From assembly GCA_020086605.1 (NCBI GenBank), contig JACBWW010000015.1, forward strand, positions 18,726,391-18,790,390: DNA of 64,000 nt, in the 5' to 3' direction. Position 1 is the stretch's first letter. The number at the start of each line of letters is the position of its first letter. The notes beneath the pieces are model-generated. The model did no database searches. It was not told the DNA's origin and saw only the letters and a program-made list of their open reading frames with translations. A program made the position numbers and the translations under genes. Shown in pieces: positions 46,880 through 60,200 of the stretch. This DNA comes from Lanius collurio. Taxonomy: Eukaryota > Chordata > Aves > Passeriformes > Laniidae.

Positions 46880-47070
46880 TTTGACAAAATAATTAATTTA
46901 TGCATCTAAAGTAACGTAGGCATCTGAAAGTAGCTACCTTTTTTTTTTTAAACAGAAATAAACAATAAATTCTTAATGCCCTTGTGACAGATTAATCTCA
47001 ACCTGTCAATAATTCATATTTGAAGCTTCCGCTATTCAATAAGGAATTGTGAAGAAAGATGAGCCTTCTT
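46880..47070. promoter_or_regulatory. Candidate conserved non-coding element
   Basis: The block has homeobox/PBX-like words AATAATTAATTTATGC, GACAGATTAATCTCAACCTG (46986-47005), CAATAATTCATATTTGAAGC and CTATTCAATAAGGAATTG in complex sequence. TTAATC and CCTGTCAA resemble bicoid-class and TGIF/MEIS-type cores. This is inference from motif content only. Confidence 0.35.
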
Positions 47071-47604
47071 TTAGGTTCAGGCTGATGCCTCCTGCCAAAT
47101 ATTAATATGCTTAAGAAAAAAAAAAACCCACACATGGGAGCTTAAATTCATTAGAGATCATCTTGTAAATATTTTGACAATACTGCATGAATCACATGGT
47201 TTTCTTTGAATGATATGCACATACAAGATTCATGTGTCTTAAAAAGTCCAACTAAATAATCTTGGTTACATAAAATTACCCATCCAGAGTGGCAAGCATC
47301 CACATGCTTGACTTCAGGGGAACTGCTGGAGTTCCTTCATACCTGATAACTGGGCACTTTTCAGTGCACAGTGAAGTGCCAAGTGCTGCCTGTCCAGTTC
47401 CAAGGCCACTAAACTGTAGCCATGAAGCAAGAGCCCTAGCTGATGAGAGCTTGTGTTGCCTTGGAAGACTGCTGTGACCTGAGCACCTTCAAGAGGCAGT
47501 CATTCAAGTCTGAAAGTAATTTTGTAGTAAGATGGCTTCCTTGACAGGACAGAAATTTCAGGATATGTTACAGAAGTCCCCAGTACTGTTAGCCAAATTC
47601 TGAT

Positions 47605-47614
47605 NNNNNNNNNN
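47605..47614. other. Assembly gap (10 N)
   Basis: Ten consecutive N interrupt otherwise unremarkable sequence. The true gap size is unknown. Confidence 0.99.
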
Positions 47615-48085
47615 AAGCCCTCCTGTTATATCATTCATTGTTCCTGATATGCTTAATTTATTTCTCTGAGCCAGTGTGGTTCTGCCACTGTCTCCTCTGA
47701 ATTAATCACAGCTGGTTTCTCAACCCAAGCAAATTCTTATGGAAACTTGTTTCTCTCTCCCATGAATGCATGCAAGAAAGAAAGTGCTATTTTTTGAATG
47801 TAGTCACATTTTAGATTAGAACTCGATGATATAAGCACAAGACACATCATTAACTACAGGAATCTGTTAATACTCATAATCACTAAATGGGTACAGGACT
47901 GTTTCTTGTATTACAGTCACAAAGTGATGCATAGTGTTTGCTAACTGCTGTTCACTTCTAAATATTGCATGTTACTCACTCATTAATTACTGACACAATT
48001 TGCAGGAATTATTCCATAATTAATTGGCCTCTAAAACACTCTGCTATATCTCTTTCACGTTTGGGAAGTGCTATTCAACATGCGA

Positions 48086-48111
48086 TTTTTCATACAAGTT
48101 TTTCATACAAG
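48086..48111 (+). repeat. 13-bp tandem duplication
   Basis: The unit TTTTTCATACAAG occurs twice, head to tail. It lies about 50 bp before a second tandem duplication at 48161. Confidence 0.8.
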
Positions 48112-48160
48112 CTTTGCTAAAGCTCTTTGAACATGTCATCTTGGCAGATAAAAACATGAC

Positions 48161-48198
48161 ATGGGAATGGCTACAAGAAATGGGAATGACTACAAGAA
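48161..48198 (+). repeat. 19-bp tandem duplication
   Basis: Two 19-bp units beginning ATGGGAATG follow each other and differ by a single G/A in GGCTACAAGA versus GACTACAAGA. The origin is probably slippage. Confidence 0.9.
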
Positions 48199-51100
48199 GT
48201 GAGAGAGTGTGAAAAGTTTTGGGAGCAGTGAAATATCACTATTAAATGTAAAATTAATGTGGCATTCCTACATCATAAAAATTTTCCTTCGAACTGTGAA
48301 CTAGGCAATACTGTAAAAAGTTTGAATGCAGACTACTTAAGAATTTATCTAATTCAAGAATTGGTTGAAATTTTAGAAAAACTTATTTATTTGAATGTAC
48401 TTGAACAGGATTACTGACATAATGGCATAAATAATAACCTATACAAACTCAGCATTCTTCACTAGCATGGATCCCAAAGTAAAGCATCAGTTGTGGAAGT
48501 GAAGCCACTGCTTCAAGCACCTCTGCCAACTGTATTATAGATCCAGCCTTCTCCACTACCTCTGGTGAGGCATTTATGAATTGCAGGGAGTCAGCGTCAC
48601 AGATGAGTGAGCCAGTCTCTGTTAGGAAAGAAGTACCTTCTCTACAGAGAGTTGCAGAGAGAGGGGGGCCAGGCAGAGATGTAATTATTTATGTGGTACA
48701 TAGCTCCTTATGATCTCTAATGACTGAAAATTCTGGGAATGATTTTGAGGCTCATTTTAAAAAGCATCACAAACAGCAAGTAGCACAATCCCCACTTCAC
48801 AGGACTCTTTCAAGAGCCAATCTCATAGTGCCAGTCCACACAGCAGTGAACATGTAGCGCTCTGGGAAAATCTTGACATTTATTTAGGTGCTTACAAGGG
48901 GGAAGAAATCTTCTGGAAATTTAGTCCCAGCTGCAGGAGGTGCAATGCCTTTGGTAAATTCCTACCAATAGCTGGATTGTAAAGCTGGAGATCACCCAAC
49001 AGCCTTGAAGTAAATCAGTATTATGCACTGTTAATCCACACCCACTCCCAGCCAAAACAAATAAAATAAAAGCTCTTAGTGCATTACAGTAATGCAAAGC
49101 CCAAGATAATACAGGGAATGTTCTCCCATGAGCCAGACTGCCTGTTCAGCTGAGGTTCTGAGCACTGGTGATCAGAGCATGGCCAAGCACACCCAGGAAG
49201 AAGTGCTGGGGAGAGAAAGGGAGGCAGAATAGGAAAAGTATCCTACCAGAGGCTGGAGGATGGTGTCACTCCATCTGTCACACCACATGTGCCAAAATCT
49301 AGTAACTCCTGCCTGTTCTGTGCTGGTCACAACATTCATGATAACCTGCCCATTGCCTGCTCTGGCAAGTACTGTCTCATCCAGTCAAAGCAACTAAATG
49401 GCATTTCATTCTGCTGTGCCACTATCCCTAAAAATCCTTTATCATGAAGCTTGTGGACTGCTCCTCTTTGCCTCTGGTTAAACCAAATGGCAAGTTGAGA
49501 TATTTGCTATTCTACAAAACCCTTTTGTATTTATCACCTCTAGTTCCCTATTATGGTCTGTTTTGTCTGTGCACTGAACACATACTCAGAAGACAACCTC
49601 TCAAAGGAGAACAAAATCTTCCTAGGCACAAATTTCTACAGTGCATAGTGAGGAGGTTGCAAGGTGCTTCTGTGAAAATGAGCTGTTAAGATATGTAGTA
49701 GATGAAGTAGTGGTTTTTTATTAGAGAAAAATGATTCTGTTTTATATATTAATTTAAAAAGCAGATGGTGGTTGTGAAGGTGGAAGAGATCAATATTGTG
49801 ATGGCTCCCTTTAGTAGTAACTGAAGATTGATACCATTTGTTGTGGTTTGGGTGCGTTGAAGAATAGGTATACACAAAATGAAACCTTACACAAATCATA
49901 ACCTCAGCTAGCACATGGTCTGCTCTCTGGACTCATAAGGACTCCATGGGTACTGGCACTGAAGGACCAACCTGCAAAAGAGGGCTTCCAGAATAAAAAG
50001 TAATACACATTACACTGCTGACTATGGTCAAAGATTGTACGGTTTCATGTTCAGCTCCTGTAAATACATTAGTGTACTTTGATCTCCAGGGCTGCCAAGC
50101 CAGCTTCCGCTTTTGTTAGATCAGATGCTTTTTTTTGATGAATCTGCAATGGATGTGGTGGTTTGTTGAGTATTACACTGAGCTAAAACAACTGAGACAA
50201 GCAATTGTGGACCATCTAAGCTGAAGAGCATTAACAATTAAGCTTTGGTGGCATTATTTGATAAAAGAAAGATACATTAACCTAACTTTGCTGAAAGGAC
50301 TGCTAATGTTGTGAAGTATTGGATGTGACTCTGAGGAGAGTAGGAATGTGAACTCGGACTAAATGTGTAAAATGTGAAGAAAGTTAGTTTTGAATTACCT
50401 GTGATTATGGTTCAACTGTAGATTTAGCCTGAAAGTTACTTAGAAAGCTTAGTCTGAATTTTTGCATAGTAACAGAAATGTTACCAGCTATTTGATGAAT
50501 GTATCATTGCATATGAAAATGTTTGATTAGAAACCAGTGACCAACAACGATACAGAGCACAAGAGATTACACAGAAATGTACTGAGGAATGCAGAAACAA
50601 CAGGCTCGTATTAATACTGTGACAGCAAATACAGCTAAGCTATCAAGATAGTAGAAAGGCTTTCTAGCTTTAATACAAATTCCCAAATTGTTTTGGCACT
50701 GAACTCAGAATTGCACAGGCAGACGCAGAGGATGACTCTGAACATCATAGGAACGCAAATAGCTGCTTTTGCTGAAACACGGAAATGCTAACCTTAGTAC
50801 TAAATGGAAAAAACATGATTTGGGGAGACATCAGTAAAAAAGCTGAGTGTTGTCAGGTGAGAAAATGAGGTCAAAGAAAACAAAATGTACTTTCTTCAAA
50901 TGTTTAAGGAGACAGAACCAAAGATGAGTTTCAAACTGGCAGAAAAAAAATGGGGAAGATAAAATGATGCAGGAATCTGACTGAGAGGGCAGCTAAATCA
51001 AAGAGGTAAGAATTAATGATCTACCCTGAGGTATAATACACATGGCACAGTTTAGGTGGCCCAAGAGAAGCAGCAAATCAAGCTCAGTGAGAGGCTTGGA

Positions 51101-53142
51101 ATCAGAAAAACTGAAAAGAAAAAAAGGAAGGATCAATTTATTGCAGAGGGAGAGAAATTTATAATAAATGGGAAGCAAGGTATAATGCAAAGTGAATATG
51201 TGGGATTAGCTAGATGTATTGTTTTCTTCTTGAGCAATATGACTGAGCATTAATATAGCTTCTATATGTGGGATAAGTAGCAAGGCTTTGCAGGGAAAGC
51301 TTTAATGTCTTATTAAGATATGGTTCTCAACCTAGAACTCGAGGTGAAACACTGCACTTATCACCCCCCCTCACCAAAATGATACCAGGGACACTGAGTT
51401 AGACTGGCTGACTGTACTTTCCTACAATACATAAACACTTAAACCAAAACCTTTATCTGTCTAATTATCTGCTACGGTTGGTCTAAGTGGTACCCCAAAC
51501 TGTACAATAATGTCACTAGATCCTCTTTGTCCTTAGTCTGCCATATGCATGTGCCACTTGAGGGCAAAAAGGAGTTTCACTTGAATGGGGAAGTAATCCA
51601 TTCCCTTTACTGATGTATGCTAATAATGTTAGAGCATACACAGAAGATACCATATTCTCTTTATCTACCTGACTTCATCTCAAGTGCTTTAAAGGATGGT
51701 CAGAGTGAAGGAAAACATCAGACAAGAAGCTTTAACTGAGATGAGAGTATGACTGAAGGGAAAATGCAGGTTAAATCTGTTGATGCTTTTTACAAATTAC
51801 AGCAACTGAATAATCTATTCCCTTTCCTACTACTGCCAAGTCAAACAATGTACAACTGGAACCGAGAGAACTGTCCTTGTGAGAGAAACAGCCTGTGATC
51901 ATTAATATATACCTTATGTTGTCTATACCCTGACAAGCCATATATCCACTCTTTCCTGGGTCATAACCAGCCACAACCAGGAGACAGATAGCATCCTAAT
52001 GAAATGGAAGCATTATGATATCTAACTTCTATCGCTGTTATTGAGCCAGCAGACTTCCCTGCTTCCTAGGTCTGTTTCACAACCTACAGGATAAATCCTT
52101 TTAGGTAAAAAGCACTGGAGGAATTAGTGCTATTAGAGACACGTGTATATGCATATTCCTGTGTATTCTAGAACTCTTCCTAGCAATTTAAAAAACCTGT
52201 TTAAAAGATATATCCAGTGTACAAAAATGATCTCCAGAAATCCCTTATTGGGCAGTCTTTAATACTACCTCTTAAAACAATTCCTCTTCCAAGACGGAGA
52301 CTGCAACAGGTGTTGGAAATTTGGTTGCCTTTGACTTAAAAGTGTTTAGACTTTCCAGCAATGTAAGAGGTAATGCTCTTTCCCTAGTCCAACATACATA
52401 CAGTACTAGATGCTTCTGTTCTGAGAGCTCTGAATATGTTATCCTTAACAAAGAGAGAAAAAGTGAGAGTTCCAGCCCTTTTGCTCCTTTACTCCAGATA
52501 AAAGGGAACAAGTAAATTAAAGCCACCTTCAGTATCTTTTGTCCAGCTGACAGAGATTGTTAGAAGCACAGCAGAAACCATCTGTGAGGGTTCCATTCTC
52601 ACTGTGGCATGTATTGGCAAGTACAGGGCTTGGAGTGGCAAGGCAAGGGAAAAAACACCAGTCTGGGGAGGATAACCTTGAAATATTTATGAAGACTGCA
52701 GGACTTTCTTAATTATATCATTGACTTCTCCAGCACCTAAAACCCGGGTGATCTAAAGCTCTAGGACAGCTTCTCACTCTGGAATAACTGTGATTTTTGT
52801 CTTTTTAATTATTGGCAAAATATAGAATCAGTTAGAATCAGATAAAACAGGGAGGAAACATCCTGGAATTTAAGTTACTTGGAGACAAGAGAGATTTCCT
52901 AAATCCAACAGTAAATATGAAATTTAAAGTATAATTTTTTTTTTTTAAATTCAGTGAGTGGAAATATAGTAAGGAGGAACTCTTGACTTATTGAATGACT
53001 TGAATTGCAAAAATCTAAAAGCTACAGAGAAAATAAACATCAAAAAGAAAAAAATCAATTGAACTAGAGGAAACTGTTACAATAGGAAAAAATAGCTCTT
53101 TGGATTATTTTTCTGGAGCCTGACTGCTTTTTTATGACCAAC
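48199..53142. other. Unique non-coding sequence
   Basis: No repeat family, RNA or gene is recognised. Frames are at most about 92 codons. Confidence 0.5.
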
Positions 53143-53163
53143 ATATGGTCAATCTCACAACTG
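53143..53163 (+). repeat. 21-bp perfect direct repeat, left copy
   Basis: The word ATATGGTCAATCTCACAACT plus a final G recurs exactly at 53442-53462. A perfect 21-bp repeat 299 bp apart is unlikely by chance in unique DNA and resembles a target-site duplication or a duplication remnant. Confidence 0.9.
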
Positions 53164-53441
53164 CATGTTCCCTCTTTCAATTCCTTTCTTCCTTCTAAAT
53201 GTTGTGAGGGAGGGATATGTGAGGGTTGACAGAGAATGCACTATGGCTGTACATGAATGGATTGTGAAACTTCATGAAGTGCTTATGTCCGGGCTAGGCT
53301 AGAGTACTTGCAATAACTATACATTACTCTTAATATATTTATTCATGTTAGTGGCAAGATTTATTTTGAGGGAAATGATAACAGGAGTTTGATGAAGGAA
53401 GAGAGTTAGACCTGCAAGTTAGAAATTCCTGGAAATGGCTA

Positions 53442-53462
53442 ATATGGTCAATCTCACAACTG
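53442..53462 (+). repeat. 21-bp perfect direct repeat, right copy
   Basis: Identical to 53143-53163. The enclosed 278 bp (53164-53441) match no element I know and have no poly-A tail on either side. Confidence 0.9.
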
Positions 53463-54221
53463 GAGCGGGCTCTTCTAAAGTGACAGATGTGATGTCTCCA
53501 CTAGTCAGAAGGAAGACCAGTGAGTCAAATCGTGTCCACCTTTCCCTCCCATAAAGTATTAATTTGCTTTCATTCCGTAAAGATCTCTAATCCATGCCAG
53601 CTGATTCTGCCTTTTAAATCCTACTTCAAAACAAACTTTTCACTGCAATGCCTGAAGGAAACACCTTGCCAAAGGAATCTAGCTTGATAGGTAATTTGAG
53701 AGATTACTTTATTTATAGTTAAAGAGGTCATACATTAACCAGACCTGGTAGTAACTAAACCTGCTTTGATTCACAACTACCCCATTGTGCATGGTTCTCT
53801 GAACATACGACTGTCCTACTAATGCTCAATATCTTCTCCCCTCTTCCCCTTTTCATTGCTTACCACCTTAATAATTGTATTGCTTCTCAAAATAAGTCTG
53901 CCACAAATCTGATCAGTATTTTAGTTTTGGGTCTTCTCTGGATCAGTCTTGGAATGCGCTTTGGAAGCCTCTCATTTCCCTGCACATCTTAGAGCATTTG
54001 ATGCATGAGCCTTGTTGTTGCAAATGGATTATTTCAGCAGTGTGAGTTAGACTCATCTCACCTGTCTTCACCTCCTAACATATAAATCTGAGTCAAAAGG
54101 GAGAGGTAAGGATCATTAAGATGCCATTCAGACTTATCTGTGACCTGTTCTTTAAAGTAGGTTACATTATTGACAGCTCAGGTTAGGTCTCCCCCAGGAC
54201 CACAGCACAAGCAAATGGCCA
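53463..54221. other. Unique non-coding sequence
   Basis: Nothing is recognised. Confidence 0.5.
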
Positions 54222-54255
54222 CTGCATGTATGTAAATACACATACATACATGCAG
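54222..54255. repeat. Perfect 13-bp inverted repeat (hairpin)
   Basis: The arms CTGCATGTATGTA and TACATACATGCAG match fully around an 8-base loop. It is built on a TACA/TGTA simple repeat. Confidence 0.92.
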
Positions 54256-55144
54256 GTATTTGTTTTGAAGTCACCCTAGGAAGCAAACATCATTCATAAA
54301 CTTACAGTGTTTTGTTAGGAAAAATGGATGGGTTTGTTGAGTTGGATCAAAAGCAAAGGAAGTTCAGGTGAAATGATGGTGCTGAAGGGATTGCCGTGGG
54401 GTGCAGTGGTCAAGGAAGAATATCATCCAAATAGACAAGTGAACTCAATTCTGGAAGCTTCTATGGATATATTTAAGCATGTATTGCATATATTATCAGT
54501 ATATTCATACATCACACTGGAATAATGAGCAGGATGCACACAGATACTTGAAATACATATTTGATAACAACAGAAATGAAAGATGAATAACCCTAAAGTC
54601 CCTAATATAAAAGAACATTTGTCATGCCTGCAGCAGGAAGTGAACCACAGGAATGTAGATAGAATTATACACAATGATGAATTTCATATGGAAGGAAAAC
54701 ATGGGAGTTTAGTACCCCTGTCAGTGTGTGAAAACATACATTTCTTGAAGATTCATTTCTTTTACATACTCTACAGGTCTGCTGTGACTCCACTATTTTA
54801 CAATCACAGCATGGCACAACCTGAAAGCTCGAGTGTTCCTGTTTCATTGAACTTTCTCTTTTGTCCACAGTTTGCAGCAGATTTGGCAGTGATGGGTTTT
54901 AGCAGCTGAGATTCTCCAGACAGAAGGAATTGTGTGGGGGAGGGGCAGCAACAAAAAGCTAATTCTGAGGCTGACTTTAACAAAAAAAAAGGCTAAAATG
55001 TTCCAGTCATTAAAGTCAAGATATTTAGAAGCCTTCCTGAAGGATACATTTAATTCCTGATTCAGAACAAGACTATTCTGCCCTTTAACCTAAAAGTTTA
55101 CATGAGACTTAAATGATACACAGTATGTCCAAAGAGTTACAACT
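54256..55144. other. Unique non-coding sequence
   Basis: The plus frame 54583-54909 (108 codons) is not recognised. There are no repeats. Confidence 0.5.
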
Positions 55145-55167
55145 TGCATCATGCATTGAATGATGCA
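55145..55167. repeat. 8-bp inverted repeat TGCATCAT/ATGATGCA
   Basis: Perfect arms sit around a 7-base spacer that itself contains GCATTGA. The words resemble paired POU or C/EBP-like half sites, so it could be a composite binding site. Confidence 0.8.
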
Positions 55168-56624
55168 TAAAGAAATTAATATTTTTGAGGTAAACATATA
55201 ATTGGTGTTCTCAGTATCTTGCTTTTATAGATGCAAAATCAATATCTATTTTAGGCAACTATTTATTCACTCATTCAAGTATTTTCACAATAACAGACAT
55301 TTAAAGAATCATAAGATAACACTTGCAATATGGCTAGAAGAACTAAAAGAAAGTAATGTATTGTTAAACAAAATTATCAATGTTTGAGGGTTTTGACAAC
55401 TGTAAAAGCAGCACTTTCACAGGCAGCACTATTAAATAATTTTAATTTGCAATAATAGTGGGGTTCAGGTTCTCTTATGTGAAACATTAGAGATCAGTGA
55501 AAACATCTACAAAAATATTGAAAGAACATTTACTTAGTGGCAATACTAATCTTAGGTGATAGACAATGTTCTCAAGGCTTTTTTTTGATGACAAAGACAG
55601 CAATAATGCTTCTTCATAAATAGCTATATAATGACAACAATCTGCAAAATCCAAAGTCATTTAAAAAATCTACATTCAGAGAACACAGTCCTCACTTTTT
55701 TTGAACGACAGTTTCTTTATTGTGACTTTTTCTGTTTTGATTGAGTCAGTTGACAACAAATTTCTTTGGGGATCTATTTTTTAAAAACCGAGAACAAATT
55801 ATTAGCAGAAGCCAGCAGCAAAATAACAACAGTGTACAGTTTTCCATAAGAAACTTGAGAAATAATTACAAGACCCCTTATTCATCTTTACTTTCTCCAT
55901 GGTTTTTCTCCTGAAGAGCAGGATCATCGCTTCCATGCAGATGCCAGGGCACAGCTCCTTACTGATAGCAGGACTTGGTTCAGCACGGCTGCAGTAGAGA
56001 ACATGGATTTACACTGTCTTAATGGACCAACTGGCAATCCCTAGCACTGGAGAAAACCAGAACAGCCTCTATATTAATCTTGAATAGCATCATTTTGCCC
56101 TCAGGACATCAAATACTTCTGACCTCTCCTAAGTCTGACCCACATCTTGTGATCAGGGCCAAGAAAAGCGCATCAGTCTCAAATTAGCATTTTTCAGTGT
56201 CACAACCCCATTAGAATTGGCATAAACAAAAGCAAGAAGCACCACTTCCCCTTTCCCACCTCCTAGCTTCCTCCTAGAATGGCTGTGGGCATAAAATGAA
56301 GATCATTAAAGAGGACTTCTGTATTAATGATTGAGTGTATGTTACAGTAATCAGATAATGGCTATATCAGCTTTCATTAGGAGTCTCAAGAAACCCATCT
56401 TTGCTATGCATGATAAACTAATTTCTTCTAGATACTTTGACAACATTGTTGATTAAAGCCTTAATGTTCACTTTACATCTATAAGGCAAACTGGTTTTGG
56501 GCCAGTTTATTGCTTTGTGTAACAGCAAACCTGAATATTAAATGGGCTTAAGAAGTGTTAAGGAAAACTCCACATACCCAGTATTTAGAGTTGTACCCTA
56601 AAGTATTTGCATGGGTGTTATAGT
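55168..56624. other. Unique non-coding sequence, AT-rich
   Basis: I see no recognisable feature. Confidence 0.5.
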
Positions 56625-56656
56625 TAGATAGATAAAGACAGACAGACAGAGAGACA
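56625..56656 (+). repeat. (GATA)n/(GACA)n microsatellite
   Basis: Short imperfect GATA units pass into GACAGACAGACA. It is an ordinary compound simple repeat. Confidence 0.8.
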
Positions 56657-56769
56657 AACTTACATACAGTCCAGGTATAAAAAAATAACCCTGTTACTTG
56701 ATCTCAATTATCAGCTAAAATATCTTGGGCCATTAAGAACTAAGAGTAATAAAAGAATAACATTAATTA

Positions 56770-57265
56770 ACAATGGGAATTTGTGTCATCGTGCTTAGAG
56801 TAACGCTTTGGCAACTTGGAATCAAGCAGATTCAACAGAGCAGTGATAACAAACAAACGTTCGAGAATGAAGGTATATTGGTCCTTGTTCAATTGGCTGA
56901 TAAAATCTCCTGGTCTGCCAATAGCATGTTTTAACAAGATTTCTGCGCTCAGGGCTTTGTTTCTTCTGTTCTGCGAATGCAGTGTAAAGCAGGTATGTGA
57001 CTCCTCAAGGGGGCTAAAGTTACACCCAGAAAGGGTTGGAGCACTCAATGAAACGTGCCCGCCATTCCAAGCACGTAGCACAGTGTGCCGGGAAACGCAG
57101 GGAATCACGCTGGCACACCGGTGCATGAGCGAGAGGCGAGAGGGCTTTCTCTGGGGGCTCATCTCAGCAGCACAGCACCGGCTGCCATGATAACAACTCT
57201 TGCTGGCAGGAGAGAGCAGCTTAAAATATTTGTGTGACAGCGCATTTGGGCAGGGTTGCACATGC
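56770..57265. promoter_or_regulatory. Candidate regulatory block: conserved-looking half plus CpG-rich half
   Basis: The segment 56800-56980 is complex, balanced sequence with words such as ACAAACAAACGTTCGAGAAT and GTTCAATTGGCTGATAAAAT, of the sort seen in vertebrate enhancers. The segment 57040-57140 then has an unusual number of CpGs for this window (GTGCCCGCC, GCACGTAGC, GCCGGGAAACGC, CACCGGTGCATGAGCGAGAGG). Both strands are open across most of it (minus 56767-57261, 164 codons; plus 56816-57190, 124 codons), but neither product is recognised. It may be an enhancer, a weak orphan CpG island or an exon. I lean to regulatory DNA. Confidence 0.35.
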
Positions 57266-60200
57266 GTGAGAAAGGATAGCTATCTTGTTGAAACAAGAAA
57301 GTTTGCTCATGTCCCTTCTGGTGCCTTCTGTGTTTTGTTCTGCCCTGATTTTCTTGTTAAATCATCACAATACTGTTTACCCATATTTTTCCACTCTTAC
57401 CAGTTTGTGGGGGTTTTGTGTTTGCTTTTCACTATGTTTATTCTTGATCTTCCTAAGTCCAGTAGCTCACATTTTGTTGCCATTTTTGGGATTGTCATGT
57501 ATTCTGACCACACATTGGCATCTGGAATGTCATTTCCCTTTCCCAGCATCCTCTTTTTTGAACCTCTGGGTCCACAGCTGTAAGTAGGTGAATATTGAAA
57601 AGCACTCAGGCAACTGGGGGTAACAGTGGTAAAATGATGGAAACTGGTATTATCTGAACCTCAGCAATTACCTTCTCTGTGAGACAATGCCTGCTGCTGA
57701 ATGTCCTGCCGTACAAAGGAGAAGTTTAGTTGTGGTCATCTAAATGCCAGACACTGTGCTGTCAGTATCCAGCTACTTGCAGCATCTTTTAAACCACCTG
57801 ATGTGTGGAGAAGCCTGCTGGCCTCTGCACCCCTATTCATCTGTAGAAACCTCTGAAATCAGAGAAAGAAGCTGGTTCTGGGGACATCAGCAGAGGATCA
57901 ACAGTACTCCTCTGGGGTCTTCCATCAGTCCTACACCGTGCAGCAGTGGAGTCCCATTTTTATGCCTTCTGACAGTAAAGCCAAAGGATGATTAACATGA
58001 CCCCAGGGAACAGTAAGGGAAATGGCCACCCACTGTTGCTGTTGATGCTTATTGTAAGTCAGAATGATGGCCTATAGAAGGGTACGAGTGCTTCTGGCAC
58101 GGAGACCATCTTTGCGTCATGAGTGATTGTCGTTCTTCCCAATGAACCCTTAACCATAAATAGTAGTAGTATGTGAAATCAAGTATTTAAAAACATAAGC
58201 TTATTCCAGACTAGCCTTAACAGTGAAAGTGTAACAACATATAAGGGGAGCAAAGCATTAACAAGACTGGATAGTAAAATATACATGTCTTTTGTCAGAG
58301 TGCGAGAACTGAGATGAAAGTAGACTCTCTGGCTATTTCAATGAGAAGGTAGCCAAAGCTATGTAACATCACAACTACAGAGAAAAGACTTTTCTCTAGG
58401 GAAAAACCCTACTCAAGTTTTTCTTCCTGTAGAAACTACCTGCAGCAGATACTACTTTTTCTTTCGTTGTTTTATGAGATACTGAACAAGTTTGATGTAC
58501 TTACTATTTTGGTTTCTTCCAGATGCTTTTCCAGACCAACAGAACCTGTAATAGTTTGATGTAGCTACCTCGGGCATCCCAGGGCCACAGTCACAGCTCA
58601 GTGGCATGAGCTTGATTTTCACTGCTGTATTTTACTAGAGGTGTTTTATCATAGTTATATGAAAATCTGCCATAAGATGACTGTCGTTTATCTGAAGATA
58701 GTGTTAAATTGATAAAACTCTGCTTTTTAATTAACTCTTTACTCTCCCCAGTTTACTAAATGTGAAAGTGGAACTAGCTCATCAAAAACTTACATACAGA
58801 GGTAAAGCAAAACCAGTCACTTCTAAGACAAGTACCAAGATTCAAAAGGCAGCCAAGCCAAGGAGGTAGGACCTCCAGAATGTTTGCAACAGTCACAGAC
58901 TAAAGTGCTGGAGATCTAGGAGATGCCTGAGTTGAGCTTATCCATGAAATCGTTACTCTACCAGTTCTGTGCATATGTCTGATTGCATACTAGTCTCCCT
59001 GCTGGATTGTTTACTCATTTAGTTCCTGGCCCATTCTCAGCCTGAGTATTTTCTTCCTTCACACAGTTGCCCCAACTCCACACAACCATATTCCAAAACT
59101 AGAATTCCAAATTCCATATTTCTATGGGTTCTCTCTGTGATACCTATGTGCTTCTCAAGCATCAATGAGTGTCCCTACTCTGGGATATCTTCTTTGCTCT
59201 GATAATCTCATAAGAGATGTCACTAAATTTGAATGCTCTGTGGCTGATGCTGATCTTTTGCTACTGTCACATCACTTAGCAGTTCCAATGCAGGGAATGT
59301 GTCTACAGAGTAAACCTTATTCAAAGATCAGCCAGAATTAGACACTTCAGAGAGTTTTTCCCTGTTGCACTTCTAGAAATTCTCTTGTGTGTGAACTAAG
59401 ATTTCTTTCTTACAGCTCAGAGTTTTGTACAATTTGGCTTAATGAGGTATGTTCATGACGACCAAATTTTAAACTTTTTTCTTCTAAGTGCAAAGGCATT
59501 GCAGCTCCTTAGAAAAGTAGTTCTTAGATAGTTATTATTTTAGCACAGAAAGTGTGTTAGTTAAGAATGAACTCTGGAAACCAGCTGAATGGTTTTATAG
59601 AGTGCATACCTCTCAAACAGGGAACTTTTAGTTCAAAGAGGTAAAACTTGACAAATTGAGAAGTATCTGAAAATAGGGCCCAAAAGGAAAGGAAAACTGT
59701 CAGGCATCCTGAACTAGCAGCAGTGATTCAGAGTTTCTCGCAGTTTTTTGGGGGGCATGCAAGCCCTGAAAGAACAAATACACTTTCTGAGTAGCTGCCC
59801 CAGAGAAGTATTGGTGCAATGCCATTTGAAAAAAACAGAAGCCTTAGCACTGAGAAGCCCAAAAGCTGATTAGGTGAACAAGCCCATGCTTACTGCATAC
59901 TGGCCAGGGAGTGCTTATTCTAAAGCCCCTTGTTAGTTGCTGGCATGACAGCTCTGGCTTGACATTTAGATTCATACAGTCTTCACAGGGTAAAAGCCAC
60001 TCCAGTCCCCCTCCAATAATGGGCAGTCCTTAAGAACCATAAAGAAATGAAACTGTAGGACTGACACATGGGCTGTCAGTCATATGGGAGTGACACCTGG
60101 AGGAATTAAGTTGATCTAAACAAATCCAGGTGGTTCTAGTAGCCAGCTTTTCAGAGCTGGATTTCAGAGCTCTCTGTCTGTGTCCTGTCAGAGTCCCAAT

